From contig NZ_LJJC01000015.1 of the NCBI RefSeq assembly GCF_001420715.1, positions 398,242 to 462,241 of the forward strand: a DNA stretch of 64,000 nucleotides, given 5' to 3'. Source of the DNA: Heyndrickxia shackletonii. GTDB lineage: Bacteria > Bacillota > Bacilli > Bacillales > Bacillaceae_C. The translations under genes were made by a program, and so were the position numbers. This document shows positions 52,291 to 61,500 of this stretch, piece after piece (the first letter of the stretch is position 1; every line of letters begins with the position of its first letter). The notes under the pieces were generated by a model. That model had not been told where the DNA came from. It did not search any database and was given only the letters and a program-made list of their open reading frames with translations.

Positions 52291-53556
52291 TCATAAACCA
52301 TTTTCGTCTTCTACTATCGGTAACTGAATCGTAACCTTTGTTCCAACATTTAATTCACTCTCATATGTGACTTTTCCGTTCATTGTTTCAATGATTCTAA
52401 TAGAGACAGCTGTACCAAGGCCGGTTCCCTTTTCCTTCGTTGTGTAAAATATAGTCCCCATTCTGGAAAGTTGCTCGTTTGTCATTCCTTTTCCTGTATC
52501 AGATATTACAATATAAACAAAGTTATTTATCCGCTTTAGGTTCACAGAAACCGTTCCTCCCTGCGGTGTAGCCTCAATAGCATTTTTAATAAAATTCACT
52601 ATTGCCTGCTTAAGCTGATCTTTATCTGTAATAATAGGAGGATTTTCATCCACTTTGTCGTCTAAAATAACACCTTTTGCAACAGCTAAGGATTGAATTA
52701 AAGTGATAATACCTGAAATGAAATCACCGAGTTTAATTTTTTCTACTTTTTCTAGCCGAGGCTTAGCGAAATTCAAATAATCACTAATGATAACCTCAGC
52801 CCTGTCCAGCTCACTCAAGACAAGGGTTAAATATTGGAGATTTGTTCCTTTTTCCTGCTTTTTCATCAGTTGCAGGAAGCCCTTCACCACTGTTAAAGGA
52901 TTTCTGATCTCATGGGCAATAGATGCCGCCAGTTCCCCAATAGTATGCAATTTTTCCGCTTTTGACATTTCCTTTTGCAATAATTGTTTCTCAATCATTC
53001 GTTCATGAAGGGTGGAAGACGCTGCAGTACCTATTATCTGTACAACTCCATATAAAACAACGAAAAGAAATAGCTCTTTATTCGTATGATTCGGGTAACC
53101 ATTAATTAAAAAGTAGCCATATGTAATTATTACCTGGGCAAGAGCTGTCCATATTCCCACAATTAATGCCTTTCTGATCCGATTTGTTTTACTTATATTC
53201 CAGTAGTTTTTATGCATGTACAATGGCAAAATCACAGTAAACATCAAACACAAATAGGCTACGATTAGACCATCTCCGCCTGTAATTGTTCTTTTCAGTG
53301 CAATAATGATCATAACAATTGATCCTGATATCGGACCTTCGTATAAAAATGCTATTACTAGAGGAGCATACCTTAAATCCCACACCATGCCGAATGCGTT
53401 GAAAGAAAAAGACATGGTTACAATGGCAGTAATTCCATTTATCACTCCAAATAAATAAGGGGATTTTCCAATCTTTCTATTTTCAAAAAAAAGGGTATAT
53501 ATATGAACGGGAATTAAAATGATTAGCAGATGCAAAAGGATTTTTTCAAGGATCAT
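52291..53556 (-). CDS. Sporulation-type sensor histidine kinase (KinB-like, 5TM-LYT)
   Basis: A 421-aa membrane kinase. Five or six N-terminal helices form a 5TMR-LYT sensor (residues ~1-185). The HisKA box follows: SIAHEIRNPLTVVKGFLQLM with the phospho-accepting His near 220, then HATPase motifs N (NFIKNAIEA), G1 (DTGKGM) and G2 (GTGLGTAVS). It resembles KinB of B. subtilis, which feeds phosphate to Spo0F. No response regulator is adjacent, as expected for a phosphorelay kinase. The ATG at 53556 has a modest SD (GTAGGG); the longer frame to 53730 runs into the neighbouring gene. Confidence 0.85.
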   Translation of the reverse strand: MILEKILLHLLIILIPVHIYTLFFENRKIGKSPYLFGVINGITAIVTMSFSFNAFGMVWDLRYAPLVIAFLYEGPISGSIVMIIIALKRTITGGDGLIVAYLCLMFTVILPLYMHKNYWNISKTNRIRKALIVGIWTALAQVIITYGYFLINGYPNHTNKELFLFVVLYGVVQIIGTAASSTLHERMIEKQLLQKEMSKAEKLHTIGELAASIAHEIRNPLTVVKGFLQLMKKQEKGTNLQYLTLVLSELDRAEVIISDYLNFAKPRLEKVEKIKLGDFISGIITLIQSLAVAKGVILDDKVDENPPIITDKDQLKQAIVNFIKNAIEATPQGGTVSVNLKRINNFVYIVISDTGKGMTNEQLSRMGTIFYTTKEKGTGLGTAVSIRIIETMNGKVTYESELNVGTKVTIQLPIVEDENGL

Positions 53557-53698
53557 TAGTACCCTACTTCCGTGATTTTTTACTGCATAAAATACGACAA
53601 AATGTGATAGATATCCTGCAATCCATACAAATTCATGGAATTTTTTACATAAAAAATAGGAGCCGTTCCTTAATATAAGGCTTTGGCTCCTTTCCATT

Positions 53699-55996
53699 TT
53701 ATGAGACAAGTTCTCCAAAAAGAGATGCATCTTCTATTTGATCAAGTAAAAAGCATGATTTATCTTTTCCAAATAGCATCAAACGGTGCAAAGGTCTTGT
53801 CATGGATACATACAAAAGCTTAATATCAATTTCATTTGCCTCGAATGTTTCATCCAATGTACATACAATCACAGCATCAAATTCAAGCCCTTTTGATAAA
53901 TGGGAGCTGACGATTACCACTTCATCTTTATTTATTTCCTCATTTTCCTGTAAAAACTGAATAGGCAATGTAGAATATTTTCCGAAAAGCTTCGCCAATT
54001 TTTTGCACTCATTATTTGTTTTGCCAATAACGGCTACCGTCTTTATCCCTTCAGAATACATTCTTTCAATTTCACTGCAAATTTTTTCAATCGTTGCTTT
54101 TTCCGTAGTTGTTTCTATAAATGTTGGTTTTTGGCTATGGCGAACAACCGGTTCTACCGTTGGAAGATTTAATTGCAATAGCTTTAAGATTTCATTGGCC
54201 GCATTCATAATTTCAATGGTGGTACGGTAGCTTTTTTGCAATGTCTTGTAGCTGGCACGTGGAAAGATTTCTTTATATACAATGCTCCAGTCATTGATTC
54301 CCCTGTAAGAATGAATACCTTGAGCCAGATCACCCACTATCGTGAACATATCTGTTTCCAGTACGCTTTTTAACGCAAAAAGCTGAAAGTAGCTGTAATC
54401 TTGGGCTTCATCAATGACAACATTCTTCACGCGCAGCATTTTATCTATTCCAAATAATTTTCCTTGCAAATAAAGCAGTGCGGATAAATCTTCTATTTCA
54501 AAGCTTTTTTCTGTATATAACAAAAACTGATAGTTGCAGAAGAATTCTATTTGCTGCTCAGTTAAATCTGGCGCATATTTTGAAAAGAGCTCTTTGTTGG
54601 TGACAAGTTCTTTATAATAATGAAACAAATCATGTTTTGGTATTTGCTTCATATAAGTATTTACTGCTGTTCTGACTTCTTTATTTATTTCTTTTAAAGC
54701 ATAATCCTTTTTATCCAATGCCATGGAGACATATTTGCGCCGATTCTCAGGATCCGCTTTGCTGTATAATGCTCTTTCTAATTTTTCATCATAAAAATTT
54801 GTGATTTTTTCAATCATTGTCTTTTTTTCTGTTCTAACATGGTTTTGCAGAACGCGTTTAATTTTCTCTATTCGTTGATAATATGGAAGGTATTCATATT
54901 CATAAGTAATCAGCTTTCGTAATTTTTTTGCACTGTAAAGTCTAAATTTCGAAACATAGAAGTCCTCTTTTGGCAATAAGGTTTTTAAAATATCTTGTAA
55001 GTATTGATTGATAATATCCCTAAATTGCAAAGATCCTTTAAATGCCGAAATCCATCTTGTTAATTCAGGTTCCTGGATCTCACGGTTCATAAATTTCAGT
55101 AATTTCTCATCTGGGTGTTTTAATTTTATCTTTTTGCCGATGCATTTTAATACATAATCAACGAAGGTGGTTTGATGAATATTTTCGACTCCCAGTTCGG
55201 GAAGTACTTCCGATATATAATCGATAAACAATCGGTTTGGGGCTAAGATCATTAACTGATTTGGAGTAAAGTGTTCAGCATAGGTGTAAATGAAATAAGA
55301 TAATCTGTGTAAAGCGATGGTTGTTTTTCCGCTTCCTGCTGCACCTTGAACGATGATTGGTTTATTCAGATCAGCGCGGATGACATTATTTTGCTCCTCT
55401 TGGATGGTGGAAACTATTTCTGTAAGCCGGTTGCTTGAGCTATTTGCCAGGGACATCTGCAGAAGTTCGTCATTGGTGGTTAAATCAATATCACGAATAT
55501 CCGTAAGCTCTCCATTTTCAATGATAAATTGCCGTTTTTGTGATAAAAACCCCTCATATTTTTCGCCTTCTGCTTCATAAGAAACCTCTCCTAAACGACC
55601 GTCATAATAAAGATTAGCAACTGGCGAGCGCCAATCCACAATGATCGGCATTTGTGTTTCCTTATCAAAGAGAGAAACTTTACCGATATAGAGGATTTCT
55701 TCTTGATTAGTTTCTTCCCGTAGAAAATTGATCTTCGCAAAATAAGGTTTGTTCTCAAACTTTTTTAATCTTTTCACTTCCTCTTCCGTTCTTCTTAAAA
55801 GGTTTGAGTTGGTCAGCATACTCATGTAACTTAAACTACTGTCCTTTAAATCGATTCCTTCAAGGGAACTCTTGAGATTCTCCCTGAAGTTTTCCTCTGT
55901 CGATTCAGATGCTTTGATCACAATTTCCATATACTTTTTAGTAAACTCCAAACGTTCAAGCTCTTCTTGATAATCAGGATGCTGGATATTTTGCAC
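53699..55996 (-). CDS. helD: RNA polymerase recycling helicase-like protein HelD
   Basis: A 765-aa UvrD-like SF1 protein. An N-terminal coiled-coil arm (EELERLEFTKKYMEIVI...) and Walker A QGAAGSGKTTIALHR (~218-232) are followed by a long HelD-specific insertion, Walker B VIDEAQDYS (~535), QKSYRTTIEI and the end motif LYVSMTRPLHRL. HelD binds core RNA polymerase and releases it from stalled complexes. Length and domains match B. subtilis HelD (YvgS). The start is GTG 9 nt after AGGGGG. Confidence 0.92.
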   Translation of the reverse strand: MQNIQHPDYQEELERLEFTKKYMEIVIKASESTEENFRENLKSSLEGIDLKDSSLSYMSMLTNSNLLRRTEEEVKRLKKFENKPYFAKINFLREETNQEEILYIGKVSLFDKETQMPIIVDWRSPVANLYYDGRLGEVSYEAEGEKYEGFLSQKRQFIIENGELTDIRDIDLTTNDELLQMSLANSSSNRLTEIVSTIQEEQNNVIRADLNKPIIVQGAAGSGKTTIALHRLSYFIYTYAEHFTPNQLMILAPNRLFIDYISEVLPELGVENIHQTTFVDYVLKCIGKKIKLKHPDEKLLKFMNREIQEPELTRWISAFKGSLQFRDIINQYLQDILKTLLPKEDFYVSKFRLYSAKKLRKLITYEYEYLPYYQRIEKIKRVLQNHVRTEKKTMIEKITNFYDEKLERALYSKADPENRRKYVSMALDKKDYALKEINKEVRTAVNTYMKQIPKHDLFHYYKELVTNKELFSKYAPDLTEQQIEFFCNYQFLLYTEKSFEIEDLSALLYLQGKLFGIDKMLRVKNVVIDEAQDYSYFQLFALKSVLETDMFTIVGDLAQGIHSYRGINDWSIVYKEIFPRASYKTLQKSYRTTIEIMNAANEILKLLQLNLPTVEPVVRHSQKPTFIETTTEKATIEKICSEIERMYSEGIKTVAVIGKTNNECKKLAKLFGKYSTLPIQFLQENEEINKDEVVIVSSHLSKGLEFDAVIVCTLDETFEANEIDIKLLYVSMTRPLHRLMLFGKDKSCFLLDQIEDASLFGELVS

Positions 55997-56339
55997 TACC
56001 TGAGGCCCCCTCTCTAATGTAAATACAGACGCAAAAAGGCCATGAATTCAGTTGAAAATTCATGACTTAAATAACTTGCACTTTTTGAAAACGTAAAATT
56101 AATTGTATTATACTTTCAACGAAATGTCTAATATTTTTGTAAATTCCTCTAATTCCAATCATCAGAATCATTGTTTTGTGTATTTTACTGAGTTTATCCT
56201 TTGGTCACATGCCTATTTTCACAAATATAAACTTTTGCTCCATATCCATTTATCTAATACTACGTAGGATAATGGTGAGAATACCTAAACTAAAGTGTTT
56301 TTATTGTATTTTATCAAAAGATAAGGAGTGAAGAAGATT

Positions 56340-56867
56340 ATGGTTCGAGATATTGATTATCAAGCTATAGAGCCAGTTCCTAAGTTTAATAAAATGAGAT
56401 CAAATACTATCCCCCATTCACCGAGAAAATTAATATTAGCAACTATAGATATAACTATTCCAACGACGCATGCATATGAAAATCATGTAAAGCTAACTGC
56501 AAAAGTAGGTGTACAAGGGGTAAGTGGTACATCGAAAATTTTATTTAAAATCTATCGTGATGGTGTAGAAATTTATACTACCGAAAAGATAGTAGAACCT
56601 GATCCAGCATCAGATAAAAACTATATTGCAAAGATTCAATGTATTGATAGGAATGTGAGAGATGGATCACATACTTATAAGGTAACTGCTGAAAATATAA
56701 CTAGTGATTCAGAAGCAAGTGTAGTCGGCCCAATTACGTTTAATGGGTTAGCAAGAGAAGGTGATAGAAGTCGTAACAAAGATCGCAGAAGAGATCACGA
56801 CAGAGAAATTGTCAAAGAACTCGACAGTGAACTCGACAGATTAGTCAGATTCTTAGACAAACTATAA
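56340..56867 (+). CDS. Exosporium-protein-C-like spore surface protein
   Basis: A 175-aa protein. It begins VRDIDYQAIEPVPKF, followed by a beta-sandwich-like domain (LTAKVGVQGVSGTSKILFKIYRDG, SHTYKVTAENITSDSEASVVGPITFNGLA) that matches the B. cereus exosporium protein C pattern as I recall it. From ~residue 138 a charged tail rich in Asp/Arg (DRSRNKDRRRDHDRE) and a heptad-like helix follow, an extension I do not know in that family. ATG 56340 has AGGAG 11 nt upstream; a GTG at 56328 overlaps the SD. A strong terminator follows. Spore surface role is inferred. Confidence 0.7.
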   Translation: MVRDIDYQAIEPVPKFNKMRSNTIPHSPRKLILATIDITIPTTHAYENHVKLTAKVGVQGVSGTSKILFKIYRDGVEIYTTEKIVEPDPASDKNYIAKIQCIDRNVRDGSHTYKVTAENITSDSEASVVGPITFNGLAREGDRSRNKDRRRDHDREIVKELDSELDRLVRFLDKL

Positions 56868-56908
56868 TCTTAACGATTGCTGAAAAGGTCACTTTGGGAT
56901 GAAGCTAA

Positions 56909-56957
56909 TTTAATGGAGAAACCCGCCATACTATAGTGACGGGTTTCTCCATTAAAT
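56909..56957. terminator. Strong terminator (17-bp stem)
   Basis: TTTAATGGAGAAACCCG, 14 nt, CGGGTTTCTCCATTAAA then TTTC, downstream of the exosporium-like gene. Confidence 0.85.
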
Positions 56958-57015
56958 TTCTATCAAAAATATTTTCATTTGATTCGATTTTATCCCTTTT
57001 TCAGTGACTGCTCGA

Positions 57016-57117
57016 TTAGCTTGAGGTATGACCATTACTAAACCACATCTTTAATCGTTTTACTGTTTTTTCAATAGTTTTACTGCTTTCAAGTGGATTT
57101 ACTCCTGTACCATACAT
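57016..57117 (-). CDS. Candidate 33-aa peptide ORF
   Basis: Begins MYGTGVNPLESSKTIEKTV and ends FSNGHTSS, with AGGA 8 nt before the ATG. The frame stays open upstream for about 36 codons with hydrophobic content, so this may instead be the end of a decayed gene. It sits downstream of the second CotG-like gene on the same strand. Confidence 0.35.
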   Translation of the reverse strand: MYGTGVNPLESSKTIEKTVKRLKMWFSNGHTSS

Positions 57118-57319
57118 GTCAGGATTCCTATAAATCAATAACTGTAAAAAGCACATTAAGGTAAATAGTTGAATATAATGAATAATCAAACGAACAGATG
57201 CAACCAGATAATGTCTTATGAGTAAATTTCACTCTTCATTAGGGAATTACGATAAGCATTTATAAATGGAATATATGTTTTTGAGGTGGCATTCGTTAAA
57301 TTGAAGACTTGTGCAAAAG

Positions 57320-57835
57320 TTAGAAACCTCTATTTGAACTGCGTCTACTGCGTCTTGAACCGCGTCCTGATCGTTGGCTAAAGCTGCTGCTTGAACGGCG
57401 GTTAAAACTCCGGTTCGAACGTCTTTGCGAACGATTTTGCGAACGACGACGGGAACGACTTTCCGAACGACGACGGGAACGACTTCTCCTCGAGCGTCTT
57501 CGCGAACGTGAGCTCATACGTCGTCTAGAGTTACTTCTCAACGATCTAAACACTATCAATAGACGTGAACGATTTCTCGAACGTCTTTGTGAACGACGAC
57601 GGGAACGACGACTTGCACTTCTGCTTGCACTTCTGCTTACACTGCGACGTGATCTGCTACTTGCACTCCTTCTTGATCTACTACTTGCACTCCTTCTTGA
57701 TTGACGCACTTCACTACTACTTGACCTACGTCTTCTAGAACCTTGAGCCCTTGGTTCTTGATAAAAAAAGTGGCTTAGTCCTCTTTTTTCACCTTCCCGT
57801 ACAGCATCTTGGACCTCTAATGCTGTGTATCCCAC
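57320..57835 (-). CDS. Second CotG-like Arg/Ser-rich spore coat protein
   Basis: A 171-aa protein. Its short N domain GYTALEVQDAVREGEKRGLS (~2-21) is followed by HFFYQEP and about 140 residues of Arg/Ser repeats (SRSRR, SRRRS, RSASS). The N domain matches the CotG-like protein at 51831 (pattern A-V-x2-G-x3-G-L-x2-F-x2-Q-D/E-P), so the two are paralogues. Very basic and Ser-rich, it is a likely CotH substrate. The start is GTG 57835, nine nt after AAGGAG; the ATG at 57844 touches the SD. A perfect sigma-K promoter lies 60 nt upstream. Confidence 0.75.
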   Translation of the reverse strand: MGYTALEVQDAVREGEKRGLSHFFYQEPRAQGSRRRRSSSSEVRQSRRSASSRSRRSASSRSRRSVSRSASRSASRRSRRRSQRRSRNRSRLLIVFRSLRSNSRRRMSSRSRRRSRRSRSRRRSESRSRRRSQNRSQRRSNRSFNRRSSSSFSQRSGRGSRRSRRSSNRGF

Positions 57836-57894
57836 ATAAATCATCTCCTTATTATTATCTATAACATGAAAGTTTTTTAAACTTATCACTACAA

Positions 57895-57921
57895 TAGCGT
57901 ATGTTGAAGAAGTTTTTACGT
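57895..57921 (-). promoter_or_regulatory. Sigma-K promoter of second cotG-like gene
   Basis: On the minus strand: AC, 16 nt, CATACGCTA, an exact consensus match, 60 nt before the GTG start. This dates expression to the late mother cell. Confidence 0.78.
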
Positions 57922-58148
57922 ACAGGACAGACGTTTATGTTATAAAAATTTCCCCCATTTTTTATAAATTTTAATGTATAGTTTCTTGTTGATTCGGTAA
58001 AAACTATAGGGTGAAAAATATATTTTAAAAATGGATATTTACCCTTCGTGTTCCACATTTTCAAAAAAGACTGTATAAAAACACGTTCTATCTTGAAATA
58101 CTATGAATGGAAATACATATTGGAAATATCCGTGTTGGAGGTAATTGA

Positions 58149-58349
58149 ATGGTTACAGGTAAAGTTAAGTGGTTCAATGCAGAAAAAGGCTTTGGATTCA
58201 TTGAAGTCGAAGGACAAGATGATGTATTTGTTCATTTTTCAGCAATTCAAGGGGAAGGCTTCAAGACTCTTGAAGAAGGGCAGACTGTTACATTTGAAAT
58301 TGAGCAAGGTGCCCGCGGACCACAAGCAACAAATGTTCAAAAGCAATAG
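58149..58349 (+). CDS. csp: Cold-shock protein (CspB/CspD-like)
   Basis: A 66-aa OB-fold RNA/DNA chaperone with RNP1 KGFGFIEV and RNP2 VFVHFSAI. Its start [20 protein letters not shown] is diagnostic within the family limits. SD GGAGG lies 7 nt before the ATG. A long non-coding leader of at least 100 nt precedes it, as is usual for cold-regulated csp mRNAs. Confidence 0.96.
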   Translation: MVTGKVKWFNAEKGFGFIEVEGQDDVFVHFSAIQGEGFKTLEEGQTVTFEIEQGARGPQATNVQKQ

Positions 58350-58353
58350 TGAC

Positions 58354-58384
58354 AAAAGACTCCGGTGTCGGAGTCTTTTTTGTT
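58354..58384 (+). terminator. Rho-independent terminator of csp
   Basis: AAAAGACTCCG-GTGT-CGGAGTCTTTTTTG. Confidence 0.93.
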
Positions 58385-58452
58385 TCATTATAGGGAAACA
58401 TTAATATGAATTTTAAAACCGCAACGACCAATCATAATTCGAATGGAAATAT

Positions 58453-59535
58453 TCATTTAGATTCATAGTTCCTCGAAAAGTTTTCAACTAGTCTCACTAA
58501 TGCTTTTTGCGTAAGAAATGGGGCTAAAGCCGCTAAGTTTTTGGGAGTAATTTTTAGATTCTCTTCTCCTAGCATTTGTTCTAATTCATCCTCTTCTAAA
58601 AATGGGGCAATTGTTGCAATTTGATTCACCGTTAAATTTACTTTGGTAACCCTTTTAACTAAATCTACTCTGCTATCTTTTTCTAAAAAAGGCAGCAGAT
58701 CGGTAATATCATTAACTTCCAGTTCTTCTAAAGATAAATAATCTAGAAGAGTACGCATATCTCCGTCCAAAAATGGGGCAATCATCGAAATTTGTTTGAC
58801 TGTAAGTTTGCCCTCCGATTTTTTAGTAACAAGTCGGATAATTGCATCTCTTTCTAAATATGGAGCTAGATGCACAATATCGTTCCAATCAATTTTTTCA
58901 TTCGGGACACGCTCTAATAATGAAATAATCTCTTCATCAAGGAACGGGGCCAAATGAACCAATTCCTTAAAATCGGTTATTTCAGTAATATTAGCTAATT
59001 CTACTAGCAATTCATTACTAATAAATGGGGCAAAATGAGATAGATCTGAAATCGAAAGGCCATTTGGATTTAGTTTTTTTATTAATTCATTTAAATTTGC
59101 TTCTGTTAGAAATGGAGCCAATTCAACCAAGTGTTGAATGGAAAACACATCTTCATCCACGTTCGATGTCAATTCTTCGAGTGAACTTGCCTTCATCAGA
59201 GGGGCCATATCGACAAGTTCGTTAATATGAATCGTCCTAGTATTCATAAAGTGAGCAGCATGTTTAGGATGCCCTTCTATAATATTTTTGATAAACGGTT
59301 CTTTTTTTGCCTCCTCCGCATCCTTTTTTCCGCCGCTTAAAAGATTATCAACCGTAATCTCAAACATTGATGCTAATTCCACAAGTGTTCCTAAGTCTGG
59401 CAACGACTCTCCTCTTTCCCATTTTGAAACAGCCTGATGACTTACATTCAAAGAATTGGCTAAATCCATTTGGGTGAAATCCTTTTCTTTTCGTAATCTC
59501 GAAATATACGATCCTATCAATTGACTGTTTAACAT
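58453..59535 (-). CDS. XRE-type HTH protein with LAPFL repeat domain
   Basis: A 360-aa protein. Residues ~4-65 form a Cro/C1 helix-turn-helix (ISRLRKEKDFTQMDLANSLN, VSHQAVSKWERGESLPDLGT). From ~85 to the end there are about eight repeats of roughly 30 residues, each with a core like HLVELAPFL, HLAPFLDEE, MIAPFLDGD or ALAPFLTQK. These alpha-helical solenoid-like repeats would form a sensor or oligomerisation surface. The ATG at 59535 lies 8 nt after GGAG. No target genes are evident. Repeat family not recognised by name. Confidence 0.85.
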   Translation of the reverse strand: MLNSQLIGSYISRLRKEKDFTQMDLANSLNVSHQAVSKWERGESLPDLGTLVELASMFEITVDNLLSGGKKDAEEAKKEPFIKNIIEGHPKHAAHFMNTRTIHINELVDMAPLMKASSLEELTSNVDEDVFSIQHLVELAPFLTEANLNELIKKLNPNGLSISDLSHFAPFISNELLVELANITEITDFKELVHLAPFLDEEIISLLERVPNEKIDWNDIVHLAPYLERDAIIRLVTKKSEGKLTVKQISMIAPFLDGDMRTLLDYLSLEELEVNDITDLLPFLEKDSRVDLVKRVTKVNLTVNQIATIAPFLEEDELEQMLGEENLKITPKNLAALAPFLTQKALVRLVENFSRNYESK

Positions 59536-59796
59536 GTTCCCATCTCCAAGCAAATAATTTTTCAATGCGCATTGTACCCAAAGAATAGCATAGCAAGTGT
59601 AAATCGACTATCAATTATTAGTTGAATTTTCTTTCTACTGCTGGTTGAAAAGTACTTTCTGGAAATTAATGGACTAATTTTTATATCCTTTCCATGATTT
59701 TTAACATCCTGTAACAGAATTAGTACACCGTTGAAATATAATTGTCACATTCCAATGGTATTATTTTCTTACGACAAACCTAAAGGAGCAAAGAAC

Positions 59797-60357
59797 TTGA
59801 AGAAATTAATTCTTACTTTCAGTACGTTGCTTATAATAACGTTTGGATTATCAAACGGCGCATTTGCAGCCTCCAATACATACACAGTTAAAAAAGGCGA
59901 TAGTTTATATAAAATAAGCAAAAAATATAAAGTTTCCATTACACAATTAAAACAATGGAATCATCTCTCTACTAACACGATACATATTAATCAAAAATTA
60001 AACGTTGCTGCACCTGTAAAAGCATCTGCTGTTAAGACTAAAAAAGCAACTGCAAAAAGCAAAACAGTAAAAGAACTTACGGTAACAGCTACAGCATATA
60101 CGATCAGCTGCAAAGGATGCAGAGGCATCACAGCTACTGGCATCAACCTAAAAAAACATCCTAATTCGAAAGTCATTTCCGTAGATCCAAGGGTAATCCC
60201 GCTCGGATCAAAGGTATATGTCGAAGGTTATGGATATGCTATTGCAGCAGATAAAGGAAGCTCTGTGAAAGGCAATAAAATCGATGTATTTTATCCAACG
60301 CTTAAACAATGCTATAAATGGGGAAATAAAAAAGTAAAAATAAGGATAGTTAAATAG
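59797..60357 (+). CDS. Secreted LysM-3D domain protein (YocH-like)
   Basis: A 186-aa protein. A signal peptide (KKLILTFSTLLIITFGLSNG, cleavage near AFAA) is followed by one LysM domain (YTVKKGDSLYKISKKYKVS, ~31-49), a Lys/Thr linker and a C-terminal 3D domain with VTATAYTIS, DPRVIPLG and AADKGSSVKG, carrying the three Asp of the MltA/RlpA-like fold. It probably cleaves or remodels peptidoglycan like YocH. The start is TTG 8 nt after AAAGGAG; an ATG at 59731 has no SD. A TATAAT lies at about 59735. Confidence 0.88.
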   Translation: MKKLILTFSTLLIITFGLSNGAFAASNTYTVKKGDSLYKISKKYKVSITQLKQWNHLSTNTIHINQKLNVAAPVKASAVKTKKATAKSKTVKELTVTATAYTISCKGCRGITATGINLKKHPNSKVISVDPRVIPLGSKVYVEGYGYAIAADKGSSVKGNKIDVFYPTLKQCYKWGNKKVKIRIVK

Positions 60358-60395
60358 AACCAAAGCATCCTAATAAGGTGCTTTGGTTTTTCTTT
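60358..60395 (+). terminator. Rho-independent terminator
   Basis: AACCAAAGCA-(11 nt)-TGCTTTGGTT followed by TTTCTTTT. Confidence 0.88.
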
Positions 60396-60492
60396 TAATG
60401 TGTATTCCCCTCTATAAAGTTACCATCGCTCCAAATCTCTGTTAAAATAGGAATATCCAAAGTTAACTAAAATTTCTAAAAGGGATGATTTA

Positions 60493-61455
60493 ATGTATAA
60501 GAAAAAACTAGTCATCACGCAAAATATCGACAGGAAGTATATGGATAAAATCAATGAAATAATCCCAGATTGGGAGGTTATCATCGGAAAGGATTCTTCC
60601 GTATGGTTGGACCATCTCCAAGATGCAGAGATTATTGCAGGATGGAAAAAGGAAATAAAAGAGTATTGCATTGAGCAAGATTCAAATTTACGTTGGGTCC
60701 AAAGCTGGAGCGCCGGAGTTAACAGCTTTCCTTTGGAAAAAATGGCTGCTAAGCAAATGATGATTACGACTGCTAGCGGGGTGCATGCCTACCCAATTTC
60801 AGAAACCATTTTTGCACTGATGCTTGGGTTAACCCGAAAAGTACATACATATGTAAGGAATCAAGTAAATAAAGTTTGGCATCATGCAAATTTAAGTCTT
60901 GAAATGCATGAGAAAACAGTAGGAATTATTGGTGTCGGTGCCATTGGAAAAGAAACAGCAAAACTTGCCAAAGCATTCGGAATGAAGGTCATTGGGGTGC
61001 GTTTTTCAGGAAAACCGGAGGAATATGTAGATGAGATGTATACCGCTTCTCAGTTAAATGATATTCTTCCCCAATGTGATTATGTTGTGGTGACACTGCC
61101 ATCCACAAAAGAAACTTACCACATGTTCGGTAAAGAACAGTTCTCACTGATGAAGCCATCTGCCTTTTTCATCAATATTGGCCGCGGGGATACAGTTGCC
61201 GAGCAGGATCTAATAGATGCTTTAAGAGAGGAAAAAATTGCTGGTGCCGGATTAGATGTATTTGAGAAAGAACCATTATCTCAGGACAGTCCACTCTGGG
61301 AGTTAGAAAATGTCATCATTACACCGCATACCTCCGGATCAACCGAGAGTTATGATAGGAGAGTAATAGAGGAAATTTTCCTTCCAAATTTAAAGAAATA
61401 TATAGAAGAAGATAAGCCGACTATTAATGTTGTTGATTATGAGAAAGGTTATTAA
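60493..61455 (+). CDS. D-isomer-specific 2-hydroxyacid dehydrogenase
   Basis: A 320-aa NAD(P)-dependent dehydrogenase. The cofactor motif is GIIGVGAIGKETAKLAKAFG (~141-160), the catalytic Arg lies in NIGRGDTV (~230), Glu in FEKEPL (~260) and His in ITPHTSG (~279). It reduces 2-keto acids or glyoxylate; substrate unknown. SD AAAGGGATG lies 6-8 nt before the ATG. It is convergent with pepV and shares a terminator. Confidence 0.9.
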   Translation: MYKKKLVITQNIDRKYMDKINEIIPDWEVIIGKDSSVWLDHLQDAEIIAGWKKEIKEYCIEQDSNLRWVQSWSAGVNSFPLEKMAAKQMMITTASGVHAYPISETIFALMLGLTRKVHTYVRNQVNKVWHHANLSLEMHEKTVGIIGVGAIGKETAKLAKAFGMKVIGVRFSGKPEEYVDEMYTASQLNDILPQCDYVVVTLPSTKETYHMFGKEQFSLMKPSAFFINIGRGDTVAEQDLIDALREEKIAGAGLDVFEKEPLSQDSPLWELENVIITPHTSGSTESYDRRVIEEIFLPNLKKYIEEDKPTINVVDYEKGY

Positions 61456-61460
61456 ATAGC

Positions 61461-61500
61461 AGAGGGTGAACAAACTTTTTTGTTCACCCTCTATTACTTT
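61461..61500. terminator. Bidirectional terminator
   Basis: AGAGGGTGAACAA-ACTTTT-TTGTTCACCCTCT then ATTACTTTTT, between convergent dehydrogenase and pepV. Confidence 0.9.
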
